From contig JAKQSH010000507.1 in NCBI GenBank assembly GCA_029570245.1, positions 1 through 10,658 of the forward strand: 10,658 nt of DNA, written 5' to 3'. Source of the stretch: Deltaproteobacteria bacterium (GTDB lineage Bacteria; Myxococcota_A; SURF-8). Shown one piece after another: positions 1 through 6,521 of the stretch; position 1 is the first letter of the stretch; each line of letters opens with the position of its first letter. A program made the translations under genes and the position numbers. A model generated the notes under the pieces. The model ran no database searches. It worked only from the letters and a program-made list of their open reading frames with translations, and was not told the origin of the DNA.

Positions 1-49
1 CAGAACCTATTTCCAGGCCGAAGCGTTGAAGGCTTCGAAGGAAGACTGA
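1..49 (+). CDS. prfA: Probable 3' end of prfA, peptide chain release factor 1 (partial)
   Basis: Only the last 15 complete codons are visible (reading frame from base 2): RTYFQAEALKASKED followed by TGA at 47-49. The ending resembles release factor 1 C-termini, which often finish in a Gln-Ala-x-x-Leu helix. The stronger argument is context: prmC starts 4 bp after the stop, and prfA-prmC is one of the most conserved bacterial gene pairs, since PrmC methylates the release factor. The Shine-Dalgarno sequence of prmC lies inside this coding end. The visible sequence alone is too short for a firm identification. Confidence 0.6.
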   Translation, partial: RTYFQAEALKASKED

Positions 50-53
50 TATC

Positions 54-944
54 ATGTCTGCTCCAAGCACTAAACGCTGGACTGTTCTGGAGCTTCTCAA
101 TACTACTGTTGAATTTTTCGAGGGCAGGCGTATCGAGTCAGCGCGTGTCAATGCCGAGTATCTGTTGGCTTCGCTTTATAATATCAAGCGTATCGAATTA
201 TATGCGCGATTCAACCAACCCATGACCGAAGATGAAGTTGCGACTTTTCGCGATATGGTGCGCCGCCGTGCCAAAGGCGAACCGCTGCAATATATTCTCG
301 GTGACGTTTCGTTTTTCGGACACAGAATAAAAGTCGATCCTCGTGTTCTGATTCCGCGCCCAGAAACCGAGCTTCTGGTGGAAGAAGTGATAAAAGAGCT
401 TGCCCCGGAAGGCGCTGAGCATGAATTCATCATTGCCGATATCGGTACCGGTTCGGGCGCAATTGCCATAAGCCTTGCTCTGGCTTATCCGCATGCAAAA
501 ATATACGCCTGCGACGTTTCGGTTGACGCTCTTACTCTGGCTGACGAAAACATAAAGGCGCACGCGCTTGAGGCTCGCGTAAAGCCTCTGCGCTCGGATG
601 TGTTTTCACGCTTCAGTGGCCGAACGGAAATGTTCGATGCCGTGGTGTCTAACCCGCCATATGTAACAACATCAGAAATGGCGGACGTGAGTCCTGAGGT
701 GAAATGCGAGCCGGTACTGGCTCTTGAGGCCGGAATAGACGGTTTGAATGTAATTAAAACTCTTGTGCGCGATGCTGCGGATTTTCTGAAAGACGGTGCG
801 CTTCTGGCGTTTGAATTCGGAGCGGCACAGGGGCGACAGGTCGCCGGGATGCTGGAATCTTCTGGTTTATACCGGGATGTTAGAATCGTCAAAGACCTCA
901 ACGGCCTCGACAGAATGGCGTTTGCCCGCAAAAAGAGGACGTGA
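54..944 (+). CDS. prmC: PrmC (HemK): peptide chain release factor N5-glutamine methyltransferase
   Basis: Cytoplasmic SAM-dependent enzyme that methylates the glutamine of the GGQ loop of release factors 1 and 2, raising termination efficiency. The 296-residue length is normal for the family. An N-terminal helical release-factor-binding domain (about residues 8-90, including GEPLQYILG near 75-83) is followed by the linker LIPRPETE at 99-106. The Rossmann methyltransferase domain has the SAM-binding loop GTGSGAIA at 131-138, an acidic residue at D154 after the second strand, and the diagnostic NPPY motif at 200-203 that holds the substrate glutamine. The ATG at 54 is chosen because AAGGAAG at 38-44 lies 9 nt upstream. 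It follows prfA by 4 bp and is probably co-transcribed with it. It ends at base 944, directly abutting the stop of the converging gene at 945. Identification is firm. Confidence 0.96.
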   Translation: MSAPSTKRWTVLELLNTTVEFFEGRRIESARVNAEYLLASLYNIKRIELYARFNQPMTEDEVATFRDMVRRRAKGEPLQYILGDVSFFGHRIKVDPRVLIPRPETELLVEEVIKELAPEGAEHEFIIADIGTGSGAIAISLALAYPHAKIYACDVSVDALTLADENIKAHALEARVKPLRSDVFSRFSGRTEMFDAVVSNPPYVTTSEMADVSPEVKCEPVLALEAGIDGLNVIKTLVRDAADFLKDGALLAFEFGAAQGRQVAGMLESSGLYRDVRIVKDLNGLDRMAFARKKRT

Positions 945-1250
945 TTAAATAATTTTTCTCGGAGCCGGTGTGCTGTCTGTTCCGGTCGTCCTGGGAACAT
1001 CCAGACCTTCTTCGTTGTATCCGGCCAGATTCCGCAGGTTCAGCATGTTGACGTTTCCACAGCTTTTGCATGTCAGTATTACGCAGCGGATTTTCTTAGG
1101 CTGTGCGCCCTGCCACGGGGAGTTCAGTTTAAGGTCGTACATTTCCGGGTCCAGGTCCCAGTTTTCTCCCCCGCACAATGGGCATGAGGAAATCTTTTCG
1201 CGGATCAGACCATAAATTTCGGCAATGGAAATAGATTTGGTTTCCGGCAT
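945..1250 (-). CDS. Small zinc-ribbon protein of unknown function
   Basis: A 101-residue protein of unknown function. Two cysteine knuckles are visible, CPLCGG at residues 23-28 and CKSCGN at 61-66, spaced as in a four-cysteine zinc ribbon, with an extra C56. The 34 residues between knuckles include a conserved-looking WQGAQPKKIRC stretch. The tail after residue 75 is polar with Pro, Thr and Lys and is probably disordered. There is no signal peptide or membrane segment, so it is likely cytoplasmic. It lies antisense between prmC and murA, which are often adjacent in related genomes, and its stop touches that of prmC with no gap. The upstream Shine-Dalgarno match is weak (GGA about 8 nt before ATG). 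The paired cysteines and a sensible start support a real gene. A nucleic-acid or protein-binding role would be a guess. Confidence 0.8.
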   Translation of the reverse strand: MPETKSISIAEIYGLIREKISSCPLCGGENWDLDPEMYDLKLNSPWQGAQPKKIRCVILTCKSCGNVNMLNLRNLAGYNEEGLDVPRTTGTDSTPAPRKII

Positions 1251-1300
1251 TTTTTATTCCACAGACTATTCATTTGTAATTTTTTAAACAATCTTGAATG

Positions 1301-1329
1301 TTGAGACCAAAACCTGTAGAAAAGATTAT
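1301..1329 (+). promoter_or_regulatory. Putative sigma-70-type promoter for murA
   Basis: A TTGAGA -35 element (1301-1306, five of six consensus bases) is separated by 17 nt from GATTAT (1324-1329, four of six). The predicted transcript would start near 1336 and leave a leader of about 40 nt before murA. The intervening antisense gene makes an independent murA promoter necessary. This is a by-eye match only. Confidence 0.45.
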
Positions 1330-1343
1330 CAGTTTTATTGCAT

Positions 1344-1373
1344 CCTTGCAATTTCATTCGCAAGGGGAGGTGA
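1344..1373 (+). promoter_or_regulatory. murA ribosome binding site with an abutting leader hairpin
   Basis: A purine run ending in GGAGGTGA (1366-1373) lies 6 nt from the TTG at 1377, an almost perfect anti-16S match, and it decides that start over the ATG at 1386. Just upstream, CCTTGC (1344-1349) can pair with GCAAGG (1360-1365) around a 10-nt loop. The hairpin covers only the 5' edge of the purine run, so it could tune ribosome access modestly rather than block it. Confidence 0.7.
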
Positions 1374-1376
1374 ATC

Positions 1377-2639
1377 TTGGAAAAAATGATCGTGAAGCCT
1401 GTATCTGAAATGTGCGGCAGCGTTAAAATCTCCGGCTCCAAAAATGCAACGCTGCCAATACTCATGGCTTCGATATTAAGCGGAGACAAGTGCACTTTTA
1501 CAAATGTCCCGGATTTATGGGACGTTTCTACCACTCTCAAGCTTCTGTCGGATATCGGCGCTCAAGTGGAAAGAAGCGGACACAAAGTCACAATCGACAG
1601 CGAAGAAGTCAATCATCTTGAGGCGCCCTACGAACTGGTAAAAACCATGCGGGCTTCGGTGCTGGTGATGGGGCCGCTGCTGGCGAGATTCAATCAGGCT
1701 AAAGTATCGCTGCCCGGAGGCTGCGCCATCGGTGCACGTCCGGTTGATCAACACATCAAGGGTCTTCAGAAGCTTGGGGCGGTTATCGACATTTCACACG
1801 GCTATATAAAAGCCCGTGCCAAACGTCTGCGCGGTGCGCGTATAGTTTTCGACATGCCGACCGTTGGAGGAACAGAAAATGTGGTTATGGCCGCTGTTCT
1901 GGCCGAAGGCGTGTCGGTTCTTGAAAATTGTGCGCTTGAGCCGGAAGTGGTTGATCTGATGGACATGCTCAACGCCATGGGCGCTAAAATCAGTGGACAG
2001 GGTACTTCTACAGTCGTAATCGAAGGCGTTGACTCTCTGAAACCGCTGAAATACGAAATCATTCCTGATCGCATTGAAGCCGGAACGCTGATGTGCGCTG
2101 CTGCCCTGACCGGAGGAGATGTATTGCTCGAAGGCGCGCGGGCCGATCATCTTTCCGCCGTTATAGACAAACTACGCGAAATGGGTGTGACCGTCGAAGA
2201 GAAAGAAAACGGTTTGCGAGTTGCCAGAAAAGAACGTCTGCAGCCCATAAAAATAAGCACAGGTCCTTATCCTGGTTTTCCCACCGACATGCAGGCGCAA
2301 TTCTGCGTGCTGGCGGCTGTCGCTGACGGACAGAGCAAAATAACCGAGACGATCTTTGAAAACCGTTATATGCATGTGGCCGAATTGCAGCGCATGGGGG
2401 CTGATATCGTAATTGATGGCCGCACCGCGCATATAAAAGGTGTCAAAAAATTGCAGGGCGCTCAGGTTATGGCTACCGACCTGCGTGCTTCGGCATCGCT
2501 GATTCTGGCCGGTCTTGTTGCTGAAGGTTATACCGACGTGTTGCGTATCTATCATCTGGATCGAGGCTATGAAAAGCTCGAAAAGAAGCTGCGGAAACTC
2601 GGTGCAAACATCCGACGCATGCCGGGTGGAAAGCATTAA
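1377..2639 (+). CDS. murA: MurA: UDP-N-acetylglucosamine 1-carboxyvinyltransferase
   Basis: Cytoplasmic enzyme that transfers enolpyruvate from phosphoenolpyruvate to UDP-GlcNAc, the first committed step of peptidoglycan synthesis and the target of fosfomycin. The 420-residue length is typical, with the two-lobed EPSP-synthase-like fold. Key residues are visible: K22 in SGSKNA, R92 in TMRAS, the PEP-binding catalytic cysteine C116 in LPGGCAIGARPVD (which predicts fosfomycin sensitivity rather than the Cys-to-Asp resistance form), D304 in FPTDMQAQF, and R396 in LDRGYEKLE. ATDLRASASL near 366-375 is another family signature. The TTG start at 1377 is chosen for its Shine-Dalgarno spacing of 6 nt. 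The ATG at 1386 (MIVKPVS) is the alternative and would sit 15 nt away. The gene is likely driven by its own promoter in the 126-bp gap upstream and ends before a strong hairpin terminator. Confidence 0.97.
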   Translation: MEKMIVKPVSEMCGSVKISGSKNATLPILMASILSGDKCTFTNVPDLWDVSTTLKLLSDIGAQVERSGHKVTIDSEEVNHLEAPYELVKTMRASVLVMGPLLARFNQAKVSLPGGCAIGARPVDQHIKGLQKLGAVIDISHGYIKARAKRLRGARIVFDMPTVGGTENVVMAAVLAEGVSVLENCALEPEVVDLMDMLNAMGAKISGQGTSTVVIEGVDSLKPLKYEIIPDRIEAGTLMCAAALTGGDVLLEGARADHLSAVIDKLREMGVTVEEKENGLRVARKERLQPIKISTGPYPGFPTDMQAQFCVLAAVADGQSKITETIFENRYMHVAELQRMGADIVIDGRTAHIKGVKKLQGAQVMATDLRASASLILAGLVAEGYTDVLRIYHLDRGYEKLEKKLRKLGANIRRMPGGKH

Positions 2640-2665
2640 AGACCATTTTCATGTGCAGAAAAAGC

Positions 2666-2692
2666 AAACCCCGCATACATTTTGCGGGGTTT
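2666..2692. terminator. Bidirectional intrinsic terminator between murA and the Cys-rich lipoprotein gene
   Basis: A perfect 10-bp stem (AAACCCCGCA at 2666-2675 with TGCGGGGTTT at 2683-2692) encloses a 7-nt loop. It lies 27 bp after the murA stop and 20 bp after the end of the converging gene. On the plus strand it ends in TTTATT. On the minus strand the stem is followed by TTTGCTTTTTC, a better U-tract. It therefore probably serves both genes and is stronger for the minus-strand one. Confidence 0.88.
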
Positions 2693-2711
2693 ATTGCACA
2701 GTTGTTCTGAT

Positions 2712-4463
2712 TCAATCTTTTACGCAGCAGGCATACAGCGGCGCGCCATCGCACGGTGCGCTTTCATTTACATGATAACCCTGCCCGCAGCCCAGAATTA
2801 TAATTCTGCACTCGCCGTTGAGGTCTTCGCAGCTCTGAATTCCGCCGCTTTCACAAAGTCCGCTGTCTGAATTGCATATTTTTCCAGAGAGCATTTCCGA
2901 TGTTTCCTGGCAGGAGCCTTCTGCACAAACAGGCATCATCTGCATGCACTGACCGTTAGGAGTGTTGGCGCATTCTATTTCGCCGCAATCGCTGTCTTCT
3001 TCGCATTCTTCTACGTTTTCCTGCAGGCAGCAGCGTGCGGAATATCCGCCGGGGCAACCTCTGGAGGAATCCGCCTGATAATAACCGTCAACACAGGCCT
3101 GAGCGGATGTCGAACAGTAACCGCCGTCAAGAACGCATTCGGGAGCGTTCATCTCTATGCATTTGCCTGTCGTATCGTTGCAGAGATAATTTTCGTAAAG
3201 CTGCTGGCTTTCGTCGCAGGTCAGCGAACTGCAACTGTATGAATACTGAATGCAGTTGGGCAGACCGGAGAATCCCTGGCACCAGTCATCAGGGCAGTCG
3301 CTATCGTCGATGCATTCAATTTCCGGCAGACAGCAGCGGGCGCTGTATCCGCCTGAGCAATCAAGCGCGTCGTCAGATGCGTAATAGCCGTCATTGCAGC
3401 TGTGCGCGATATCTGTGCAGTAGCCGTCAAGTGCTGTGCAGCCTGACGGCTCAATCTGCTCGCAGAGTCCGGTATTTTCGTTGCAGGCACTGTCTTCGAT
3501 GTTTGTTTCCTCCAGTATGCATTGCCCGTCGTCGCAACTGTATGCATGCTCCTGACAGCCGATTCCGCCCACGAGGTCTGCGCAGGAAGCAGCCGGACAA
3601 TCTTCATCTTCATTGCATGCGATTTCGCCGGAACAGTCTTCCGGGCAACGGCAGAAGTTTTCTCCGGGACCGCAGTTGTCGTTGCCGCATTTTGTGCAGT
3701 AGAAACTTCCGTCGGGAACAGCTACGCATTCGTTGTCGTTATCCGGCGCTGCATTGCTGACCTGTTCCAGCCCGTTGCAGCATATGTCGTTTTCGTCGTT
3801 TTCATCAAAAGCGTTTCCGCTCTGGCCTTCCTTTACACAATCTTTCTGAATGCAGCACAGGCCTTCACAGTCATAGTTGTCTGAAGCCGCCTCTTCATTC
3901 TGGCGACAGTCCCGGTCCGGGCGGGCGCATCTGCCGTAATGCTGTTCACAGGTGCCGCCGTTTTCGTCTCCGTCTTCCGTTTCCGTATCGCCATCCTCGC
4001 CGGATTTGCAGACGCCATCTCGGCATTGTCCTTCGGCACCATCACTTGCTGTGCAGGCGTCGCCGTTCTGTTCCGAGTCGGGAATCCAGACGCAACTCCA
4101 GCATTCCGGTGGGTTTACTCTTGAACATTCCTGTTTTTTGCATGGAATGAACATTTCGCTTATGGGAGGATTTTCGTCACACTTTTCCAGCCATTCCTCA
4201 AGGTCTATGTCGTCATCTATTTCGTAATCTCCATCGCCTGAAACATCGCCGTCAGAGGCGTCGATGTCGCCATCTGCGGATTTTTCAACACACTCCCCGG
4301 TTTCGACGTTGCATTTGTAACCGGTGTCGCAATCGTCGTCAGACTTGCAGCCGCCAAGTGAGAAAATGGAAGTCTCAGTACATGCAGTGCAGAGCGGCCA
4401 GCACAGAGACAGTAGAAGTGCCACAGCCGACGCCTGCGCCAGCGGTTTGATTCCTGATAACAT
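2712..4463 (-). CDS. Cysteine-rich modular lipoprotein with alternating ~101-residue repeats
   Basis: A 583-residue exported protein of unknown function. The N-terminus has a basic residue, a hydrophobic core (8-24) and a probable lipobox at CTAC with C28 as the lipidated residue, slightly off consensus at -3. Next comes a small C-x3-D-x-D-C-x4-Y-K-C-x7-C module (39-58), then an acidic DGD-rich linker (63-91) and a second one (155-167). A CGNDNCGPGENFCRCPEDC motif at 259-277 matches a cysteine motif frequent in secreted proteins of myxobacteria and relatives. From 283 to the end two cysteine modules alternate as B-A-B-A-B-A at a 101-103 residue period, and a diverged A-like copy lies at 172-204. 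Nearly every cysteine is paired by position, suggesting a disulphide-stabilised surface or periplasmic protein. The start is supported by GGAGG 5 nt upstream. No catalytic motif is seen; adhesion, binding or a structural role is possible. Confidence 0.93.
   Translation of the reverse strand: MLSGIKPLAQASAVALLLSLCWPLCTACTETSIFSLGGCKSDDDCDTGYKCNVETGECVEKSADGDIDASDGDVSGDGDYEIDDDIDLEEWLEKCDENPPISEMFIPCKKQECSRVNPPECWSCVWIPDSEQNGDACTASDGAEGQCRDGVCKSGEDGDTETEDGDENGGTCEQHYGRCARPDRDCRQNEEAASDNYDCEGLCCIQKDCVKEGQSGNAFDENDENDICCNGLEQVSNAAPDNDNECVAVPDGSFYCTKCGNDNCGPGENFCRCPEDCSGEIACNEDEDCPAASCADLVGGIGCQEHAYSCDDGQCILEETNIEDSACNENTGLCEQIEPSGCTALDGYCTDIAHSCNDGYYASDDALDCSGGYSARCCLPEIECIDDSDCPDDWCQGFSGLPNCIQYSYSCSSLTCDESQQLYENYLCNDTTGKCIEMNAPECVLDGGYCSTSAQACVDGYYQADSSRGCPGGYSARCCLQENVEECEEDSDCGEIECANTPNGQCMQMMPVCAEGSCQETSEMLSGKICNSDSGLCESGGIQSCEDLNGECRIIILGCGQGYHVNESAPCDGAPLYACCVKD
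2724..3617 (-). repeat. Coding tandem array of two alternating cysteine modules (B-A-B-A-B-A)
   Basis: Within the Cys-rich lipoprotein, module A (residues 342-378, 443-479, 545-580) follows the pattern C-x3-4-G-x-C-x6-C-x2-G-Y-x(n)-C-x-G-x-Y-S-A-R-C-C. Module B (283-334, 384-435, 487-537) follows C-x2-D-x-D-C-x4-C, a central Y-x-C or similar, and ends C-N-x2-T-G-x-C. Start-to-start spacing is 101 and 102 residues for A, and 101 and 103 for B. The DNA also retains similarity between copies, for example the YSARCC codons near 3028-3045 and 3331-3348, as expected for internal duplication of an A+B unit. Confidence 0.85.
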
Positions 4464-4506
4464 CTCAACCTCCGGGATGTGAGGAAGCTCTTTATAATGG
4501 AAGAGA

Positions 4507-4534
4507 ATTCTATTCCTTAAACGGAATCAATCAA
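4507..4534 (-). promoter_or_regulatory. Putative promoter for the Cys-rich lipoprotein gene
   Basis: Read on the minus strand, TTGATT (4534-4529, four of six) is followed after 16 nt by TAGAAT (4512-4507, five of six). The predicted start near 4500 gives a leader of about 37 nt ending in a GGAGG ribosome site at 4469-4473. A 5-bp inverted repeat (ATTCC 4512-4516, GGAAT 4523-4527) lies in the spacer. The 155-bp gap to the upstream gene makes a separate promoter reasonable. Confidence 0.4.
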
Positions 4535-4618
4535 GCAAAATCGACAGTTGCAAACAAGTGAGCCTGATGTGCAGCTGCCTGTTTTTCAGGTAATGCAGGA
4601 AATACGCTCTGTTTCATA

Positions 4619-5572
4619 TCACTTAAGGCCGTCAACAATGGCTTTGCCAAGCTTGTCGCGCTCGGCAGGGTTGTCTTTTAATGTCCTGCGCATTTCTTTT
4701 GTGATTTCAATATGCAGAAACCGGCAGCCCAGCATACGAAGAAGGCGTCCCTGAACGTTACTGGTCGCGCCCAGACCGCGTACATCGGGATATTTTCTGA
4801 CTTTTTCGGGAGGGTATATTCTGTTGAAAGTGTAGAATGCGTCCATGAACCATTCTCCCTGGTTTTCTTTTGTGCCCGGACTGAGAACAAAATCAACACC
4901 TTCGTGTTTTTCGCGGGTTTCGTAGCCGTGCAATTGAACGAAGGCCGCTTTGTGCAGTTTCTGAGCCGCCGCCGCCGTCAAATCCTGAAAAAGCGTGTCT
5001 GGATTATGCGCCAGATCGAATTCGCTGTTTTTATACGGCGATTTACCTTTTTGTCCGTAACGATGGAAGTCCGAGAAATAAACCGCACGAATGGGGAATG
5101 CATTGAAAATGCCTTTGGATATAACATCGGTATGCACGTCCCATATCGCGTGCGGCGCTTGAATTACGATTTCGGTTTCCAGCTTGCCGAGCCTGAAAAT
5201 GTAGTAGCCTCCTCCTGCTTTTGTATTGCTGTCCGCTTCAAGAATAAGCCAGTGTCCCTGTTTTCCATTGTATTCTTTCAGTCGATAGCCGGTTCCTTTC
5301 AATTTAGAGGCCAGCTCTTTCGCCTTTGCCGCGTCTATTCTGTCGATAACCGAATACAGCTCTTCGACAACTTTCCTGATTTTTTCGCGACTTGCCGTGT
5401 CAGGCGGATTGTAGGTTTTGTTCTTCCACAGCATATTCAAGTATTCCGGCTCTCCGTATTTCTGCAGTGATTTTTCCAGCAGGTTTGTTTTTGCGCCGGC
5501 ATGCGCATTGTTTGTGCATGAATGGCATATCAGAAGCGCCAGAAAAAGTAACGAAGTCAGTGCAGCTTTCAT
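4619..5572 (-). CDS. Exported protein of unknown function with a zinc-hydrolase-like His/Asp/Glu pattern
   Basis: A 317-residue exported protein that I do not firmly recognise. The signal peptide has a hydrophobic core at 4-15. Cleavage could be at AHA|GA after A25, or lipidation could occur at C19 (weak lipobox CHSC). A mature helical, charged N-terminal part (30-100) precedes a domain with APHAIWDVHTD at 139-149, SDFHRYG at 167-173, DLAHNPDT at 186-193, FVQLHGYE at 211-218 and FLHIEITKEMRR at 285-296. A leading PH-x3-D, a later HG after a hydrophobic strand and a C-terminal IEI-x3-MR recall zinc amidohydrolases and peptidases of the N-formylglutamate amidohydrolase or phage poly-gamma-glutamate hydrolase type. 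This is pattern resemblance only. GGGGAG at 5582-5587 lies 9 nt before the ATG. A putative promoter lies upstream. Confidence 0.88.
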   Translation of the reverse strand: MKAALTSLLFLALLICHSCTNNAHAGAKTNLLEKSLQKYGEPEYLNMLWKNKTYNPPDTASREKIRKVVEELYSVIDRIDAAKAKELASKLKGTGYRLKEYNGKQGHWLILEADSNTKAGGGYYIFRLGKLETEIVIQAPHAIWDVHTDVISKGIFNAFPIRAVYFSDFHRYGQKGKSPYKNSEFDLAHNPDTLFQDLTAAAAQKLHKAAFVQLHGYETREKHEGVDFVLSPGTKENQGEWFMDAFYTFNRIYPPEKVRKYPDVRGLGATSNVQGRLLRMLGCRFLHIEITKEMRRTLKDNPAERDKLGKAIVDGLK

Positions 5573-5636
5573 TTTTCCATGCTCCCCAAAATATCCCCAT
5601 ATTCAAAATCCACGGCCTCAAATACGATCTTCTAAT

Positions 5637-5664
5637 ATAATAATTGCCTGAATTTTGCACTCAA
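5637..5664 (-). promoter_or_regulatory. Putative promoter for the exported hydrolase-like gene
   Basis: On the minus strand TTGAGT (5664-5659, four of six) is followed after 16 nt by TATTAT (5642-5637, five of six). This predicts a start near 5630 and a leader of about 58 nt. It sits in the AT-rich divergent region, back to back with the promoter-like element for the plus-strand SUMF1 gene. Confidence 0.4.
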
Positions 5665-5682
5665 ATTAATCGTTTTTCTGGA

Positions 5683-5700
5683 AAATATGCTATCATATTT
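5683..5700 (+). promoter_or_regulatory. Operator-like inverted repeat over an extended -10 element
   Basis: AAATATG (5683-5689), CTAT, CATATTT (5694-5700) form a perfect 7-bp inverted repeat with a 4-bp centre. Embedded in it is TGCTATCAT (5688-5696), an extended -10 match with TATCAT five of six, oriented toward the SUMF1-sedolisin pair. No good -35 is visible, which fits an extended -10 promoter. A dimeric regulator bound here would occlude RNA polymerase. The -10 part is plausible and the operator role is inferred. Confidence 0.4.
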
Positions 5701-5786
5701 AAATACGGAAGATTTGCGTAAACGAGCGGCAAAAACAGTAAACACATAAAAATCAAGTTGTTACAGAGTAAAAGCTGTATAGGAAT

Positions 5787-6521
5787 ATGAAAGAAAAAAA
5801 CGAGTGTCGCAGGCGGTGTATTTTTGATGTCAGAAGCTTTTTTCTGCTGCTTCTGCTGCTTTCTCTTTGTGCCTGTCCTCCTGCGCCCAAAGACCCGGTG
5901 GGGCGGATGGTGAGAATCGGGGATTTCGAAATAGATGCAACAGAAGTCACCCGCGCTCAGTATGCCGAATTCTTACAGGCTGAGGTTCCTCTCCCTGAAG
6001 ATGCCGAATGTGCCTGGAATAGCAGTCGTGAGCCGTCCTGTGAATGGACGACCGGCCTGTTTTACGATCTTCCGGCCAACTGTATTAACTGGTGCAGTGC
6101 GCGTGATTATTGCGCATGGGCAGGAAAACGTCTCTGTTCCGGCGACATGAACAATCCTCAAAATGACGAATGGTATATCGCCTGTTCGGACCATGGGACA
6201 AAAAAATATCCATACGGTAATGAATATCGTGCTGAATATTGTAATGGTTACGATTTCGGAACTCTCGGCCCGGAAGCACCGGCGCATCTGTCCGATTGTG
6301 AAGGCGGAGTGTCCGGGCTTTACGATATGAGCGGTAATCTCATTGAATGGACGGGTGTCTGTCGCGGTGACGGCAAACAGGCTTTCTGTGTGTTGCGTGG
6401 CGGAAGCTTCAGCAACGACGCCGAAGTGCTGGCCTGCGATTATGACTTCGGGCGCGATAATCTGCGTGATATCAGCAACGAACTTATTGGATTCCGTTGT
6501 TGCAGGGATGTTTCAGAGTGA
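5787..6521 (+). CDS. SUMF1/FGE-fold (C-type-lectin-like) lipoprotein
   Basis: A 244-residue lipoprotein: basic N-terminus, leucine-rich core (18-27) and lipobox LCAC with lipidation at C30. The rest is a compact formylglycine-generating-enzyme-like (SUMF1) domain. It starts at FEIDATEVTRAQYAEFL (47-63), continues with a cysteine-rich CINWCSARDYCAWAGKRLC stretch (99-117), YPYGNE (141-146) and the family signature GLYDMSGNLIEWTG (177-190), and ends with LRGGSF (203-208) and IGFRCC (234-239). Among the active-site cysteines of true formylglycine-generating enzymes, only one (C217) has a plausible counterpart after RGGS; the first position is not cysteine. It is therefore more likely a binding or structural member than an active sulfatase-maturing enzyme. 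The ribosome site is weak (AGGA only 2 nt before ATG). Its stop overlaps the sedolisin start, so the two are translationally coupled. Confidence 0.92.
   Translation: MKEKNECRRRCIFDVRSFFLLLLLLSLCACPPAPKDPVGRMVRIGDFEIDATEVTRAQYAEFLQAEVPLPEDAECAWNSSREPSCEWTTGLFYDLPANCINWCSARDYCAWAGKRLCSGDMNNPQNDEWYIACSDHGTKKYPYGNEYRAEYCNGYDFGTLGPEAPAHLSDCEGGVSGLYDMSGNLIEWTGVCRGDGKQAFCVLRGGSFSNDAEVLACDYDFGRDNLRDISNELIGFRCCRDVSE

Noticed and set aside
2724..3617. CRISPR-like or non-coding tandem repeat
   Set aside because: The periodicity is of codons in a long reading frame, repeat copies are diverged at DNA level, and no short identical repeats with regular spacers exist. I also saw no tRNA, rRNA or insertion-sequence signature anywhere in the window.
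3035..3760. Open frame of 241 codons on the plus strand opposite the Cys-rich lipoprotein gene
   Set aside because: Arg- and Cys-rich composition is what the complement of a Cys/Asp/Ser-rich gene produces; it has no ribosome site and no domain, and the minus-strand gene has a signal peptide, modular repeats and a Shine-Dalgarno sequence.
4578..4590. CCTG-TTTTT-CAGG hairpin as terminator for the exported hydrolase-like gene
   Set aside because: It has only a 4-bp stem and no U-tract on the minus strand, too weak to call.
4712..5470. Open frame of 252 codons on the plus strand opposite the exported hydrolase-like gene
   Set aside because: It is a shadow frame. The minus-strand frame has a signal peptide, a Shine-Dalgarno sequence and coherent motifs, and this one has none of these.
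6497..6520. Upstream TTG start for the sedolisin gene
   Set aside because: It would add eight residues inside the SUMF1 gene ahead of the signal peptide without a ribosome site; the TGATG overlap at 6521 is the usual coupling arrangement.
5787..6521. Active formylglycine-generating enzyme for sulfatase maturation
   Set aside because: After RGGS the expected first catalytic cysteine is replaced, no sulfatase gene is nearby, and most bacterial lipoproteins with this fold are not proven to have that activity.
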